Below, piece by piece: positions 17,289 to 26,046 of a stretch of 64,000 nt of DNA. The translations under genes and the position numbers were made by a program. The DNA is from DATARH01 sp963773625 (GTDB lineage Bacteria; Pseudomonadota; Alphaproteobacteria; ATCC43930; CGMCC-115725). The DNA lies in NCBI GenBank assembly GCA_963773625.1, contig CAVZCJ010000019.1, forward strand, positions 248,001 to 312,000, written 5' to 3'. The notes beneath the pieces are model-generated. The model was given only the letters and a program-made list of their open reading frames with translations. It was not told the DNA's origin and searched no databases. The number at the start of each line of letters is the position of its first letter. Within the stretch, counting starts at the first letter, position 1.

Positions 17289-18123
17289 TCAATTGACCTG
17301 GACCCCCGCCGCCTTGGCCATCGCCACCAAATACGGCCGGGCGGCGAGCATGTCGTCCAACGAGCCGAAGGCGTTGGTGTAGTGGCCCTTGAAGCCGCCG
17401 GCCCTCGAGGCGGCGGAACATGTCGCCGAAATCGAGGTCGCCCGCGCCCGGCTTCAGATGCTCTTCGAAGCCGTTGCGGAAGCAGTCAGCGAGGCGCACC
17501 TCCGCGACCCGCGACAGGTCTAGCGCATCGATGAAGCCCGCAATGCCCTCGGGCACGAGATTCGCGTGGTTGGCGGTGAAGGAGAGCTTGAACGCCGTCG
17601 AGCGGATATCGTCGTAGTAGTAACGCCACTCCTCGACCGTATGCGCAAGGTAGTGAACCTCTGCGTTATCCGGTTCCTTGTTGAGGTTTTCCAGCAGGAT
17701 CAGCGCCCCCTTGTTTTCAGCGTAGGCGACGATGCGCTTCAGCCGCTCGCGCCCAGCCTTCATCCGCTCCGCCTTGTCGGAGGTGAAATGGAAGCCGGCA
17801 TGCATGACGATCCATTTCGCGCCAAGCCGCACCGAAGCATCGACATAGGCTTTGAGATAGGCCTCGACCGCGTCCGACACGATCGGTGCGCATTCGGCGA
17901 CATTGACCGCCGACGCCGTGTGGAGCCCAAGTCGGACGCCATGCCGCTCGCACATCTCCTTAACCCGCGAGCCGCGGATGCCGCTGATCGTGCCGAGCGC
18001 GTTGTCGCCGGCGTCGAGCTGGATGTCGATGTAGCGGACCCGGTGCTCGGCCGCCCACTCCACCGCGTCCTCAAGCGTCAGCTTGCGCCCGACGTCGATG
18101 CCGATGCGGTCGATCAAGGTCAT
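17289..18123 (-). CDS. Sugar phosphate isomerase/epimerase family TIM barrel (frameshifted)
   Basis: About 278-residue xylose-isomerase-like (AP_endonuc_2) barrel. Features: GIDVGRKLTLEDAVEWAAEH, RYIDIQLDAG, GVRLGLHTASAVN, AKWIVMHAGFHF with metal His, ALILLENLNKEP with metal Glu, and LSFTANHANLVPEG with metal-site residues. The C-terminus lies in another frame: one base fewer near 17400 gives GGFKGHYTNAFGSLDDMLAA and a stop at 17289. ATG 18123 has AAGGAGG at ideal distance. Substrate unknown; many relatives act on inositol or hydroxypyruvate-type sugars. Confidence 0.8.
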
Positions 18124-18232
18124 GGGTTGCCTCCTTGCGCTGTCGCGCAATTCCACCATCACCGGCTACGCCAGAGCAACCACCGGTAGCTTTTCGCGTG
18201 ACATTGGAACCTCCCACCCTACACTCGCCCCA

Positions 18233-18691
18233 ATGAACGCAAGGCAGATCCCCGCCTTTGGTAGCCACTTGGCCGCTCTTGTCATGGCGGCGCTCCTGGG
18301 CGCGTGCTCCCTGTTTCCCGGCTGGGCGCCCGAGAACCCGATCATCGGGACCTGGAGCAACGCCGACAACGACCGGGTGACCTTCGCTGCCAATTCCGTG
18401 ACCGTCACCCCCAACAACAGCAAGCCCACGGCGATGGGTCCGGGCGATTGCAACGGCGTCTTCAAGATCGCCTACGGCCGCATGGCGACCGCGCCGTTCG
18501 GCACGCTGTTCCCAAAGCAGCCCGACCTCGAGGATAAACTCAAGGCGTTGCTGATCAAGCCCGAATACCCGGTCGCCGAGGTCACCTGCGACCAAGGCGG
18601 CACGACCTATTTCATGATCGGCGACAGCGAGCTGCTGGCGATCTACCGCGACGCCGGCGTCGGCGGGATCGAGCAGTTGAAACGGCTGTGA
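18233..18691 (+). CDS. Putative lipoprotein of unknown function
   Basis: 152 residues with a lipoprotein signal ending LLGAC (Cys about residue 25) and a mature part containing NPIIGTWSNADNDRVTFAAN, a lipocalin-like or META-like opening strand (I-I-G-T-W), and two Cys (GDCNGVF, EVTCDQGG) that could form a disulphide. No catalytic motif seen. Divergent from the TIM-barrel gene with 109 nt between them. Followed by the DUF1491 gene 22 nt later, which may be cotranscribed. Confidence 0.65.
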   Translation: MNARQIPAFGSHLAALVMAALLGACSLFPGWAPENPIIGTWSNADNDRVTFAANSVTVTPNNSKPTAMGPGDCNGVFKIAYGRMATAPFGTLFPKQPDLEDKLKALLIKPEYPVAEVTCDQGGTTYFMIGDSELLAIYRDAGVGGIEQLKRL

Positions 18692-18713
18692 GCGCGGCGC
18701 CGGCGCGAGGAAA

Positions 18714-19055
18714 ATGGAAGCCCGGCTCAAGACGCATATCCAGGTCAAGGCGCTGATCCGCCGCTGCGACCTCGCGGCGATCGGGGTCGTGGTGACCGCG
18801 CGCGGCGATCCCGACGCCGGAACGATGCTGATCAAGCTCTACGACCGCGACAGTGGCTCCAGGGTGCTGACCCAGACGCGCCGCGCCGACGGCACGCTCG
18901 CCTGGATGCGCGCGACCGGCGCCGCGCCGGTCGACGAGACCGCGGCCGATGCCTATATCGCGCGGCAGCGGCAATACGATCCCGATCTCTGGGTGATCGA
19001 GATCGAGACCGCCACGCCCGAAACCGTACTCGACGGCGACATCATCGATGAGTGA
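18714..19055 (+). CDS. DUF1491 family protein
   Basis: 113 residues matching the DUF1491 pattern: EARLKTHIQVKALIRRCDLA at the N-terminus, VVVTARGDPDAGTMLIKLYD in the centre, and YIARQRQYDPDLWVIEIE at the C-terminus. The family is restricted mainly to alphaproteobacteria and is uncharacterised. GCGAGG precedes the ATG. The stop overlaps the ATG of the Nudix gene by 8 nt, indicating translational coupling. Confidence 0.85.
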   Translation: MEARLKTHIQVKALIRRCDLAAIGVVVTARGDPDAGTMLIKLYDRDSGSRVLTQTRRADGTLAWMRATGAAPVDETAADAYIARQRQYDPDLWVIEIETATPETVLDGDIIDE

Positions 19056-19675
19056 CATTCCCGACCACCCCGATCTGCGCGTCATCTCCGCAGGACATCG
19101 CGTTCAAGCGGCATCTGCGGCTCGATGTCGTCCGCTTCCGTCACCGGATGTTCTCCGGCGAATGGAGCGGCGAGCGGGTCTATGACGTCATCCGCCGTGG
19201 CGCGGCGGTGGCGATCCTGCTCTACGACCCCGATCGCGACGCGGTCGTGCTGATCGAGCAGTTCCGCCTGCCGCCGCTGCTCGCCGGGTTTTCGCCCTGG
19301 GTAATCGAGGTCGTCGCCGGGCTGGTCGACCATGACGGCGAGAGCGACGACGAGGTCGCCCGCCGCGAGGCGGTCGAGGAGGCCGGGCTCGAGATCATCG
19401 GCGAGCTGATCCCGATCCAGCGCTATATGCCGACGCCCGGGCGACTCCGACGAGACGATCATGCTGTTCTGCGGCCGGGTCAATTCGCGCAACGCCGGCG
19501 GCGTCCACGGCGTGCCCGAAGAAGCACGAGGACATCCGCGTCGTCGTCAAATCCATGGCCGAGATCGAGGCGATGGTCGATGCCGGCGAGATCGAAACCG
19601 GGCACACGCTGGTCTGCCTCTACTGGCTGCTGCGCCACCGCGACGAGGTGCGGCGGCAAATGGGGCGTCGCCTAG
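19048..19675 (+). CDS. Nudix hydrolase, ADP-ribose pyrophosphatase-like (frameshifted)
   Basis: About 207 residues when repaired. Features in order: RHLRLDVVRFRHRMFSGEWS, VAILLYDPDRDAVVLIEQFR, and the Nudix box GLVDHDGESDDEVARREAVE followed by EAG, with REAVEE as the metal-binding core. The fit to ADP-ribose pyrophosphatase (NudF) is good, including the PWVIEVVAG lead-in. Four frame changes (about 19095, 19441, 19525, 19661) each repaired by removing one base: PTPGDSDETIMLFCG, VPEEHEDIRVVV, RRQWGVA and stop. It ends in a CTAG shared with the stop of the convergent dCTP deaminase gene. Confidence 0.8.
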
Positions 19676-20871
19676 CGCAGCGGCACTTTCTTGAAGTGCT
19701 TCGACAGCGCCAGACCCTGGCGCTGGTACGACGAGCCGATGCCCATGCCGTAAAGCTGGTCGGGCCGCGCGATCAGCGGCTCGTAGACGAGCCGGCCGAT
19801 CGTCTGGCCGTGCTCGATCAGGAACGGCACCTCGTGCGAGCGCACTTCGAGCACCGCGCGGCTGCCGCTGCCGCCCGCTTCGGCGGCGCCGAAGCCGGGG
19901 TCGAAAAACCCGGCGTAATGCACCCGGAACTCGCCGACGAAGGTATCGTAGGGCAGCATCTCGGCGGCATGGTCGGGCGGCACGACGACCGCTTCGCGCG
20001 AGGCGAGGATATAGAAATCGTTGGGATCGAGCACGAGTCCCGACGGATCGCCCGGCCCGCGCCGGGCATACACCGGCTCCCAGAAATCGCTCGGGTCGTA
20101 GTAGTCGACCTTGTCGACATCGATGACGCCGGTGTGCCGGCGGGCCTTGTAGCCGACGAGCCCGGCTTTCCGGGTCGCCCGATGACATCGACGGTAAAGG
20201 CGAGGCCGTTGCGGATTGCGTCTGCGCACTCGGCGCGTCATCCTCGCGGCGCCTCGACCAGCGCGGCTCTCGGCATGCAGCCGGCGCAGCGCCGTGTCGC
20301 TGAAAGAGCGGCGAGCCGCGGCGGATGCGCAGCTGCACCAGCCGCGAGCCGGTGCGCACGAAGATGCTGAACGCGCGCGGCGAAATTTCGGCGTAGAGCG
20401 GGCCCTTGTAGCCATCGCGGATACGGTCGAATTCGGTCGCCGTGGTCGGTGATGACGCGGGCGAAAACGTCGAGCCGCCCGGTCGAGCTTTTCGGGTTGG
20501 CCGCCGCCGTCGTGCGGCTGCGCAGCGCGGTCATCTCCAACAGCGGCACGATATAGACGCAGTCTCTCTCCAGCACCGCGCCTGCGGTCAGGTCGATGCG
20601 GTGCATCGACAGCTGCGTCAAGCTTGTCCTTGCACGGTATGTGCGCGCGCCCGGCAGGAAACTCGCCCGCACCCGATACGCGACCTCGCCGAGCCGCAGA
20701 TCGATGCTGGCGGGCTGGATCTGGTCATCGCCGATCGGCACCGGCGCCGATCATCTCGTGGCCGAGCTTAACCGCGGCGCGCAGCATCTGCGACGGCAGC
20801 AGGCCGGTCGACCGCTCGGCCTCGGCGATCGGGAACAGCTCGCCGTCGGCAGCGTCGGCTTACGGATGCAT
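19672..20871 (-). CDS. dcd: 2'-Deoxycytidine 5'-triphosphate deaminase (frameshifted; 5' end uncertain)
   Basis: Long, two-module dCTP deaminase of the kind found in alphaproteobacteria (about 360 residues), converting dCTP to dUTP for thymidylate synthesis. Landmarks: DQIQPASIDLRLGEVAYRV, the phosphate/catalytic motif NPKSSTGRLDVFARV, GPLYAEISPRAFSI with the catalytic Glu, and in the second module GVIDVDKVDYYDPSDFWEPV and EVPFLIEHGQTIGRLVYEPL. At least three frame changes (near 20720, 20435, 20250-20170). The N-terminal helix GLLPSQMLRAAVKLGHEMIG runs back to about 20838, and a TAA separates this from the nearest ATG at 20871. The true start is therefore not settled. Confidence 0.78.
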
Positions 20872-21003
20872 TTCCGCGGATCTACGATCAGTTGCTAGCC
20901 GGTCTACGAGCAGAATCGGCGGCCGTGTAAATCGGCTCACGCTTGCCCTCATCGGATCAGCCCGTACTGTTCGGCGAGGGCGATGCAAAGTTCGGAGAAT
21001 GCA

Positions 21004-22007
21004 ATGGATATCCGCGACGGGTTTATCGGCTCGGTCGGCAACACGCCGCTGATCAAGCTGCGCCGCGCCTCGGAAGAGACCGGCTGCACCATCCTCGGCA
21101 AGGCGGAGTTCCTCAATCCCGGCGGCTCGGTCAAGGACCGCGCCGGGCTCTACATCATCAAGGACGCCGAGGAGCGCGGCCTGCTGCGGCCGGGCGGGGT
21201 CATCGTCGAGGGCACCGCCGGCAATACCGGGATCGGCCTCGCGCTGGTCGCCAACGCGCGCGGCTACCGCAGCGTCATCGTCATGCCCGAGACGCAGAGC
21301 CAGGAAAAGAAGGACATGCTGCGGCTGTGCGGCGCCGATCTGCGGCTGGTGCCGGCGGTGCCCTACGCCAACCCGGACAACTACGTGCGCTATTCCGGCC
21401 GGCTCGCCGAGGAGATGGCGGCAAGACCGAGCCGAACGGCGCGGTCTGGGCCAACCAGTTCGACAACCTCGCCAACCGGCGCGGGCATTACGAGACGACC
21501 GGCCCGGAGATCTGGCGGCAGACCGACGGCAAGGTCGACGGCTTCGTCTGCGCGGTCGGCACCGGCGGCACCTTGTCGGGCGTCGGCATCGCGCTCAAGG
21601 AGCGCAACCCGAAGGTCAGGGTCTATCTGTCCGACTGCATGGGGTCGGGCATCTACAGCTGGTACGCGCGGCACGAGTTCAAGCCCGAGGGCAGCTCGAT
21701 CACCGAGGGCATCGGCAACAACCGCGAGACCGAGAACCTCAAGGGCTTCGCCCCGGACGGGCAGTACCAGATCACCGACGAGGAGATGCTGCCGGTGCTG
21801 TTCTCGCTGGCCGAGAACGAGGGGCTGATCCTCGGCGGCTCGACCGGGATCAATGTCTGCGGCGCGATCCGGCTGGCCAAGGAAATGGGGCCCGGGCACA
21901 CGATCGTCACCATCCTCGCCGATTCCGGCACGCGCTATCAGTCGAAGCTGTTCAACCCCGCCTTCCTGCGCGAGAAAAACCTCCCCACCCCGCCGTGGTT
22001 GGAATAG
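21004..22007 (+). CDS. cysK: Cysteine synthase A-like PLP enzyme (frameshifted)
   Basis: About 334-residue fold-type II PLP protein. Start MDIRDGFIGSVGNTPLIKLR; PLP lysine in NPGGSVKDRAG; phosphate loop EGTAGNTGIGLAL, where the usual TSGNTG has Ala in place of Ser; GTGGTLSGVG and the C-terminal ILADSGTRYQSKLFNPAFL. It would make cysteine from O-acetylserine and sulphide, although the Ala in the substrate loop also occurs in paralogues with other nucleophiles. One frame change at about 21421 (EEMAA to KTEPNGAVWANQFDN). ATG 21004 has GGAG 8 nt upstream; ATG 20983 is a possible earlier start. It is followed 4 nt later by an alanyl-tRNA editing gene. Confidence 0.85.
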
Positions 22008-22011
22008 CGCG

Positions 22012-22723
22012 ATGACCGAACTGGTGTTTCGCGACGACGCGTATGCCCGCTCCTGCACGGCGCGGGTGATCGCGGCCGACGAGCGCGGCATCCGGCTCGA
22101 CCGCACCGTGTTCTACCCGACGGGCGGCGGGCAGCCGGGCGACAGCGGCGTGTTGCGGCTCGCGGACGGCGCGACGATCCCGATCGCCGATACGGTGAAG
22201 GGCGACGGCGCCGACGAGGTGATTCATGTGCCGGCGCCGGGCGCGGCGCTGCCCGACGCCGGGCACCGAGGTCACCGCCGAGATCGACTGGGAGCGGCGG
22301 CACCGGCTGATGCGCATGCATACCTGCCTGCATTTGCTCTGCGCCGTGGTGCCGGGCGCGGTGACCGGCGGCTCGGTCGGCGACGGGCGCGGCCGGCTCG
22401 ATTTCGACGTGCCGGGCGCGAGCCTCGACAAGGAGGCGATCGCCGCCGCGCTCAACAAGCTGATCGCCGAGGGTCACGCGGTCGCGCCGCGCTGGATCGA
22501 CGACGCGGAGCTTGAGGCGCACCCCGAGTTGGTACGCACGATGTCGGTCAAGCCGCCGACCGGCGCCGGCAAGGTGCGGCTGCTGGAGATCGCCGGGGTC
22601 GATCTGCAGCCCTGCGGCGGCACGCATGTCCGCAACACCGCCGAGATCGGCCCGGTCGAGATCGGCAAGATCGAGAACAAGGGCCGGCAGAACCGGCGGA
22701 TCAACATGGCTTTCGCCGGCTAG
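22012..22723 (+). CDS. Alanyl-tRNA editing protein, AlaX-like (frameshifted)
   Basis: About 236 residues: the N-terminal AlaRS-like domain (DRTVFYPTGGGQPGDSG) plus the editing domain with zinc ligands in RMHTCLHLL (HxxxH) and PCGGTHV (CxxxH). It is a free-standing hydrolase for Ser- or Gly-tRNA(Ala). One frame change at about 22262 (extra G), repaired to LPDAGTEVTAEIDWERR. ATG 4 nt after the cysK-like stop, so an operon is likely. Ends in a CTAG that also holds the stop of the convergent acyl-CoA dehydrogenase. Confidence 0.87.
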
Positions 22724-24345
22724 TTCCGTCCCGCCAGCAGGCCGCGGGCGATGATCTGCGCCTGGATTTCGGCGGCGCCCTCGAAAATGTTGAGGATGCG
22801 GGCGTCGCACAGCACGCGGCTGATCGGGTATTCGATCGCGTAGCCGTTGCCGCCGTGGATCTGCACGGCGTTGTCGGCATTGCTCCAGGCGACGCGGGCG
22901 GCGAGCAGCTTCGCCATCCCCGCCTCGATGTCGCAGCGCCGGCCGCTATCCTTTTCGCGCGCGGCGAAATACGCGAGCTGGCGCGCCATCATGGTCTCGA
23001 CAGCCATCATCACGAGCTTCAACTGGACGCGCGGGAAGGCGGCGATGTTCCGGCCGAACTGGCGGCGCTCCTGCGCGTAGGCCATCGCCAGCTCGAAGGC
23101 GTTCTGCGCGACCCCGACGGCGCGCGCCGCGGTTTGCACCCGCGCGCTCTCGAAGGTCGCCATCAGCTGCTTGAACCCTTCGCCCTCGACTCCGCCAAGC
23201 AGCGCGTCCACCGGCACGGCGAAGCCGTCGAAGCCGATCTCGTATTCCTTCATGCCGCGATAACCGAGCACCGGGATTTCGGTGCCGGACATGCCCTCGG
23301 CCGGGAACGGGTTGGCGTCGTCGCCGCGCGGCTTGGGCGCGAGGAACATGGAGAGCCCGCGATAGCCGCTGTCGGGTGCGCCGGTACGCGCCAAGAGCGT
23401 CATCAGGTCGGAGCGCGCGCCGTGGGTGATCCAGGTCTTCGCGCCGTAAATGCGGTAGACGTCGCCATCTTTCACCGCGCGGGTCTGGAGATTGGCGAGG
23501 TCGGAGCCGGCATTCGGTTCGGTGAACACCGCGGTCGGCAGCACCGCGCCGGAGGCGATGCCGGGCAGCCAGCGCTGCTTCTGTTCTGGCGTGCCGCTGA
23601 CCCGGATCAGCTCGCCGGCGATCTCCGAGCGGGTGCCGAGCGAGCCGACGCCGATATAGGCGCGCGACAGCTCCTCGGAAACGACGCACATCGCCATCTT
23701 GCCGAGGCCGAGCCCGCCGTATTCCTCAGGCAATGTGACGCCGAAGACACCGATATCGGACAACTCTTCGATCACCTCGATCGGGATCAGCCGATCCGCG
23801 CGGTGCCAGTCGTGCGCGAATGGCGCGACGGCGCGCTCGGCGAAGCGGCGCACCTGATCGCGGATCAATTCGAGCGTGTCGTCACCAAGGCTATCGCCGC
23901 CCGCCGGCATACCCTCGGCGAGAACGGCGCCAAGCCGCGCCCGCGCCTCGCCGAGGCCGGCGACCAGCGAGCTCGCGCGCAGGGACGCGAGCTCGTCATC
24001 GGCGATGCCCAAATCCTGCGGGCGGGCGATCTCCCCCTGCCCCATGGCGATGCCGCCGGCAAGCTGCGCCAGGTACTCGCCGAAGCCGACCGCGACGATC
24101 AGCTGCTGCGCCTCGCCAAACGCGCTGGCCTGGTCCAGGCGCATGGCCCAGCCGTGGAGCTGACGTAGCGCGGCGACATAGGTCGCCATCCAGGCGAGAC
24201 CGTGCGCGGCGATCTGCTCGGCATCGAGCCGGCCGGCATCGACCGCACCGTCTGTCGTGACCCGCGAGGAGAGATTGGCGCGCGCTCGTGCGAGCAGCGC
24301 CTCGGCCGAGGCGAGCGCTTCGGCGGTGCTATTCAGCAGGCTCAT
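22720..24345 (-). CDS. mcd: Acyl-CoA dehydrogenase with long N-terminal domain, probable methylsuccinyl-CoA dehydrogenase
   Basis: Intact 541-residue protein. Residues about 1-160 form a helical extension (SLLNSTAEALASAEALLARA, FGEYLAQLAGGIAMGQGEIA) absent from ordinary ACADs, followed by a full ACAD fold: LPEEYGGLGLG, AVFTEPNAGSDLANLQ (FAD/substrate loop), KTWITHG, RRQFGRNIAAFPRVQLK, QIHGGNGYAIEYPISR and the catalytic base in NIFEGAAEIQ. Length and N-terminal domain match Mcd of the ethylmalonyl-CoA pathway, which oxidises (2S)-methylsuccinyl-CoA to mesaconyl-CoA during acetyl-CoA assimilation. No other pathway gene (ccr, ecm, mch) is in the window, so the assignment rests on architecture. 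Convergent with the editing gene. Confidence 0.75.
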   Translation of the reverse strand: MSLLNSTAEALASAEALLARARANLSSRVTTDGAVDAGRLDAEQIAAHGLAWMATYVAALRQLHGWAMRLDQASAFGEAQQLIVAVGFGEYLAQLAGGIAMGQGEIARPQDLGIADDELASLRASSLVAGLGEARARLGAVLAEGMPAGGDSLGDDTLELIRDQVRRFAERAVAPFAHDWHRADRLIPIEVIEELSDIGVFGVTLPEEYGGLGLGKMAMCVVSEELSRAYIGVGSLGTRSEIAGELIRVSGTPEQKQRWLPGIASGAVLPTAVFTEPNAGSDLANLQTRAVKDGDVYRIYGAKTWITHGARSDLMTLLARTGAPDSGYRGLSMFLAPKPRGDDANPFPAEGMSGTEIPVLGYRGMKEYEIGFDGFAVPVDALLGGVEGEGFKQLMATFESARVQTAARAVGVAQNAFELAMAYAQERRQFGRNIAAFPRVQLKLVMMAVETMMARQLAYFAAREKDSGRRCDIEAGMAKLLAARVAWSNADNAVQIHGGNGYAIEYPISRVLCDARILNIFEGAAEIQAQIIARGLLAGRN

Positions 24346-24375
24346 TGCGTCAGATCGCCACCTCGCGACCGGCGC

Positions 24376-24597
24376 CTACTGCATGTCGATCGTCTGGTAG
24401 TTGTTCGGCAGCGTCGTGATCGCATTGGGATCATGCGTCTTGCGGCTTGTGGAATCAGTCATGCCGACGGCCGAGATGTCGTCACTGATGCCGTGCAGGT
24501 TCTGAATGTCGCTGGCGCGTTCCGGGCCTCCGGGAACGCAGCCAACCGCGCCGCCAAGGCAGAGGAGCACGGCAAGGCCAACCCGCAGCAGCGTCAT
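24376..24597 (-). CDS. Small putative lipoprotein
   Basis: 73 residues: signal MTLLRVGLAVLLCLGGAVGC with lipobox AVGC, then a short polar tail (NLHGISDDISAVGMTDSTSR, TTLPNNYQTIDMQ). ATG 24597 has GGAGG 9 nt upstream and a sigma70-like promoter about 30 nt further on, so it is probably a real gene. An upstream in-frame ATG at 24645 would bury the signal. No family recognised. It lies on the same strand just before the long acyl-CoA dehydrogenase (30 nt to that gene's ATG). Confidence 0.6.
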   Translation of the reverse strand: MTLLRVGLAVLLCLGGAVGCVPGGPERASDIQNLHGISDDISAVGMTDSTSRKTHDPNAITTLPNNYQTIDMQ

Positions 24598-24624
24598 CTC
24601 GCGTCCTCCGACCGCATTGTTCAA

Positions 24625-24652
24625 GATATAGGCATCCCGCGGCATATCTCAA
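24625..24652 (-). promoter_or_regulatory. Sigma70-like promoter of the small lipoprotein
   Basis: On the minus strand: -35 TTGAGA (24652-24647), 16-bp spacer, -10 TATATC (24630-24625), 27 nt upstream of the ATG at 24597. Both boxes fit the consensus at five and four of six positions. Confidence 0.45.
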
Positions 24653-24764
24653 TCGCTACCCGAGATATCGGAAAATAGCGACCTTCTCACCCGATGGTTT
24701 TGCGACGCAAACCGTGCGGGCGTCCTTGATCCAAGTCAATCACGGCTCTCGCCGATCGCAGCGG

Positions 24765-24793
24765 TTGACGCCCGCGGCAGTCGAGCATACATC
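24765..24793 (+). promoter_or_regulatory. Sigma70-like promoter upstream of the ACT protein
   Basis: -35 TTGACG (24765-24770), 17-bp spacer, -10 TACATC (24788-24793), 112 nt before the ATG at 24906. Spacing is ideal; the -10 is only a fair match. Confidence 0.4.
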
Positions 24794-24905
24794 CGCCCCG
24801 TGACCACGACGACGCATCGCGCTGGCGGACGGCGAATTAGCGACCCGGGTTCAACCGGAGCCCGGGCCGTGTCAATTCGTCCTCCCTCTGCCAAGGATTG
24901 CGCCG

Positions 24906-25181
24906 ATGTCGTCATCAGAAGCCGCCGTTGCTGAAGCGGCTACCGCCAACACTTCCCGATTTTCCCTCCAAGCCAGCGCGGAGCCGGGCGTGATGCCTCG
25001 AGTTCTCGAGCTCTTCGCCAAGCGCGGTCTCGTCCCGGATCGCTGGCACAGCGCCGTCGCGCGACCCGGGATGACATTGTCGATCGATATAGAGATCGGC
25101 GGTCTCGAGCGCGACACGGTGGCTTATGTCGCCAATTGCCTGCGGCAGATTGTCGGCGTCGAGCTCGTCCTGACCGCCTGA
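24906..25181 (+). CDS. ACT-domain protein, acetolactate synthase regulatory-subunit-like
   Basis: 91 residues containing a single ACT fold: FSLQASAEPGVMPRVLELFA, then RGLVPDRWHSAV, and TLSIDIEIGGLERDTVAYVA. The opening strand-loop-helix (EPGVMPRVLELFAKRGL) is the ligand-side signature of ACT domains in IlvN/IlvH-type small subunits, but the protein is half their length and no acetolactate synthase is adjacent. It may act as a stand-alone amino-acid sensor. The Nudix gene starts 5 nt after its stop, suggesting cotranscription. Confidence 0.7.
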   Translation: MSSSEAAVAEAATANTSRFSLQASAEPGVMPRVLELFAKRGLVPDRWHSAVARPGMTLSIDIEIGGLERDTVAYVANCLRQIVGVELVLTA

Positions 25182-25186
25182 CCCCG

Positions 25187-26038
25187 ATGTCGTTCGCTGA
25201 TCGCATCCGCCATTGCAACAGCTTCGACCCAGCCAGGGCGATACCGCTATGGGCCGGCGAGCACCGGGTCGGTTGGCTGCGCCGCGATAACGCGGCGCTG
25301 CTTCAGCGCCATGACAAGGTATTCCGAGTTCACGACGACCAGGCGCGACTGCTCCCCGAGGGCGACGCCGATACCGTCAGCCGCGCGCTCCACGAGGTTG
25401 TCGAGGTGCTGGTCGCCGAGCGGCGCGTGCCGAAATGGCGCAACGAGACCTTTGACGTGGTGTCACGCTGGGGCGAGCAGCCGCTGTTTCGCGTCGATCG
25501 CGGCGCCGTGCCGTTTTTTGGCGTGCGCGCCTACGGCATCCACGTCAACGGCTTTCGCCGCGACGGCAACCGGTACTGGCTGTGGATCGGCAAGCGCGCG
25601 GCGAACAAACAGGTGGCGCCGGGTAAGCTCGACAATCTCGTCGCCGGCGGCATCGGTAACGGCCATGGCGCGCAGGGCACGCTGATCAAGGAAGCCGAGG
25701 AAGAGGCCTCGATCGGGCCCGAGTTGATCGGCCGCGCCATCGCCGCCGGCGCACTGACCTACCGGATGGAGTCGAAGACAGGTATCCGCGACGACGTAAT
25801 GTTCGTTTATGACCTCGAAGTGCCCCCCGATTTCGAGCCGCGCAACGATGACGGCGAGATCGACGGGTTCGAGCTGACGCCGCTTGACGACATCCTTGAG
25901 CGCATACGGACAGGCACGGACTTCAAGTTCAACGTCAACCTGGTGATCCTCGACTTCGCGGTGCGCCACGGCGTGCTGCGGCCCGAGGATCCTGAATATC
26001 TGGACGTCGCCAACGGACTTCACCGACCGTTCGACTGA
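25187..26038 (+). CDS. Nudix/DUF4743 family hydrolase (thiamine-diphosphate-type)
   Basis: 283-residue intact protein with an N-terminal DUF4743 region (NSFDPARAIPLWAGEHRVGW, RALHEVVEVLVAERRVPKWR) and a C-terminal Nudix fold (FFGVRAYGIHVNGFRRDG, KLDNLVAGGIGNGHGAQGTL followed by IKEAEEEASI as the Nudix core with its Glu cluster). The arrangement matches the YJR142W-like group that hydrolyses oxidised thiamine diphosphates or related metabolites. The Nudix box differs from the canonical form (G-x5-E replaced by GIGNGHGAQG), as is usual in this group. Substrate inferred from family only. Confidence 0.82.
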   Translation: MSFADRIRHCNSFDPARAIPLWAGEHRVGWLRRDNAALLQRHDKVFRVHDDQARLLPEGDADTVSRALHEVVEVLVAERRVPKWRNETFDVVSRWGEQPLFRVDRGAVPFFGVRAYGIHVNGFRRDGNRYWLWIGKRAANKQVAPGKLDNLVAGGIGNGHGAQGTLIKEAEEEASIGPELIGRAIAAGALTYRMESKTGIRDDVMFVYDLEVPPDFEPRNDDGEIDGFELTPLDDILERIRTGTDFKFNVNLVILDFAVRHGVLRPEDPEYLDVANGLHRPFD

Positions 26039-26046
26039 GCTCGAAC

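Larger units (their letters stand above)
24598..24905. other. Divergent intergenic region with two sigma70-like promoters
   Basis: About 308 bases without a gene between the small lipoprotein (minus) and the ACT protein (plus). It contains a probable promoter for each side (described separately) and a CCCGGG...CCCGGG inverted repeat at about 24843-24867. No tRNA, riboswitch or small ORF could be recognised in it. Confidence 0.5.

Noticed and set aside
18206..18230. GGAAC upstream of the lipoprotein at 18233
   Set aside because: No CGTT at 16 or 17 bases; the position reads GCCC.
22855..24168. 437-codon plus-strand ORF opposite the acyl-CoA dehydrogenase
   Set aside because: Antisense shadow in high-GC DNA; the intact minus-strand ACAD explains the region.
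24838..24870. Possible tRNA-like arm pair (CCCGGG repeats) between 24840 and 24870
   Set aside because: No acceptor or anticodon arms fit and no conserved TTCGA-type loop in register; just an inverted repeat.
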